DNA from: Levilactobacillus tujiorum
GTDB lineage: Bacteria; Bacillota; Bacilli; Lactobacillales; Lactobacillaceae
NCBI RefSeq assembly: GCF_012641185.1
Contig: NZ_JAAXLK010000001.1
Span: forward strand, 1 to 64,000
Length of the DNA stretch: 64,000 bases
Direction: 5' to 3'
The position numbers were made by a program, and so were the translations under genes. Below, piece after piece: positions 63,523 through 64,000 of the stretch. The notes beneath the pieces were generated by a model. That model saw nothing but the letters and a program-made list of their open reading frames with translations, searched no databases and was not told the origin of the DNA. Each line of letters begins with the position of its first letter. Within the stretch, counting starts at the first letter, position 1.

Positions 63523-64000
63523 ATGAAAAAAATATTTTCGCGAGCCAACATACCCGAGTTCTTACAGAACCGACGTCTGCGCGGCATCGCTATCATGACG
63601 GCTGCTCTGGCCATTCTTGGAATTGTCCTGTCGTTTTTGCTGAACTGGGTCTTTGGGATTGTGGTCCTGGTTCTGGTCGGGATCGCCACGCTCATGGTGT
63701 TCAATACTATGGCAGAAATTGGCGACGATACGACGCAGTACATTTCCGATCTGTCCTTTCGGATTCAACAGGGAGAACAGGAAGCCCTGTTGCGGATGCC
63801 ACCGGGCGTCATGATTCTGGGCGATAGTGATCAGGTGGAATGGGTTAATCCTTACCTACAACACTACTTTGGTGATACCGACGTACTCAGTCGGTCGATC
63901 AATGACGTGGATGCCGAGCTGGCTAAATTGATTAACGATACGACGCCGAAGACGATGACGACGGTGAAGTGGCGTGACAAGCGGTTTACGCTGTTTGTGG
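63523..64000 (+). CDS. gdpP: Cyclic-di-AMP phosphodiesterase GdpP (partial, cut by window end)
   Basis: About 159 N-terminal residues are visible: two transmembrane helices (about 24-66), then a degenerate PAS domain starting RMPPGVMILGDSDQVEWVNPYLQ. This is the N-terminus of GdpP, whose GGDEF-like and DHH/DHHA1 domains should follow to the right. It degrades c-di-AMP and so tunes osmotic and wall homeostasis. ATG at 63523 follows GAGGAG. In relatives gdpP comes soon after rpsR; here about 7 kb separate them. Confidence 0.9.
   Translation, partial: MKKIFSRANIPEFLQNRRLRGIAIMTAALAILGIVLSFLLNWVFGIVVLVLVGIATLMVFNTMAEIGDDTTQYISDLSFRIQQGEQEALLRMPPGVMILGDSDQVEWVNPYLQHYFGDTDVLSRSINDVDAELAKLINDTTPKTMTTVKWRDKRFTLFV

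Overview
The window is chromosomal DNA of a lactic acid bacterium (Lactobacillaceae) centred on the replication origin. Evidence: the rpmH-rnpA-yidC-jag-mnmE-mnmG block leads away on the left, and dnaA-dnaN-yaaA-recF-gyrB-gyrA then rpsF-ssb-rpsR on the right. DnaA boxes lie both upstream of dnaA and between dnaA and dnaN. A GH43 xylosidase/GPH xyloside transporter pair, LPQTxE-type sorting signals and PepC fit a Levilactobacillus/Lactiplantibacillus-like species; the genus is inference. No rRNA, tRNA, insertion sequence, prophage or CRISPR array was seen.

Left arm (1-29.9 kb): a DUF2207 membrane protein; a xyloside operon (xynP-xynB) with an AraC regulator and a perfect cre; cardiolipin synthase; a secreted nuclease; several very small membrane proteins; pepC; an Old Yellow Enzyme divergent from a LysR regulator; a TetR-regulated ABC exporter; MarR; a YczE-like protein; signal peptidase I; a Bcr/CflA efflux pump; an unanchored BspA/DUF285 surface protein; a condensation-domain-like protein with a lost catalytic motif; a thioesterase; GNAT; an NAD(P)-binding protein; brnQ; a HAD phosphatase.

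Origin block (29.9-46.3 kb): mnmG, mnmE, jag, yidC, rnpA and rpmH run leftward; dnaA to gyrA run rightward. The yidC-jag junction, normally compact, is split by a ~515-bp noncoding element (34560-35075). Its ends pair with each other and it contains many internal hairpins. It is the best candidate in the window for an undescribed structured RNA or repeat element.

Right arm (46.3-64 kb): the usual gyrA-rpsF junction is interrupted by three large LPxTxE-anchored DUF285 (BspA-type) surface proteins, an Rgg-like regulator and a coupled 48-codon ORF. The usual neighbourhood of rpsR and gdpP is likewise interrupted by about 7 kb: an amidohydrolase, a T-box-controlled OppA-like peptide-binding lipoprotein, a VOC protein, a decayed T-box fragment, a lone antitoxin-like XRE protein, a secreted protein and a TipA-like MerR regulator. 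The window ends inside gdpP.

Five parS-like 16-mers are scattered across the window, although no parA/parB lies in it. Most intergenic gaps carry clear intrinsic terminators. Start codons were chosen by Shine-Dalgarno (SD) position, so several coding regions are shorter than the longest open frame.
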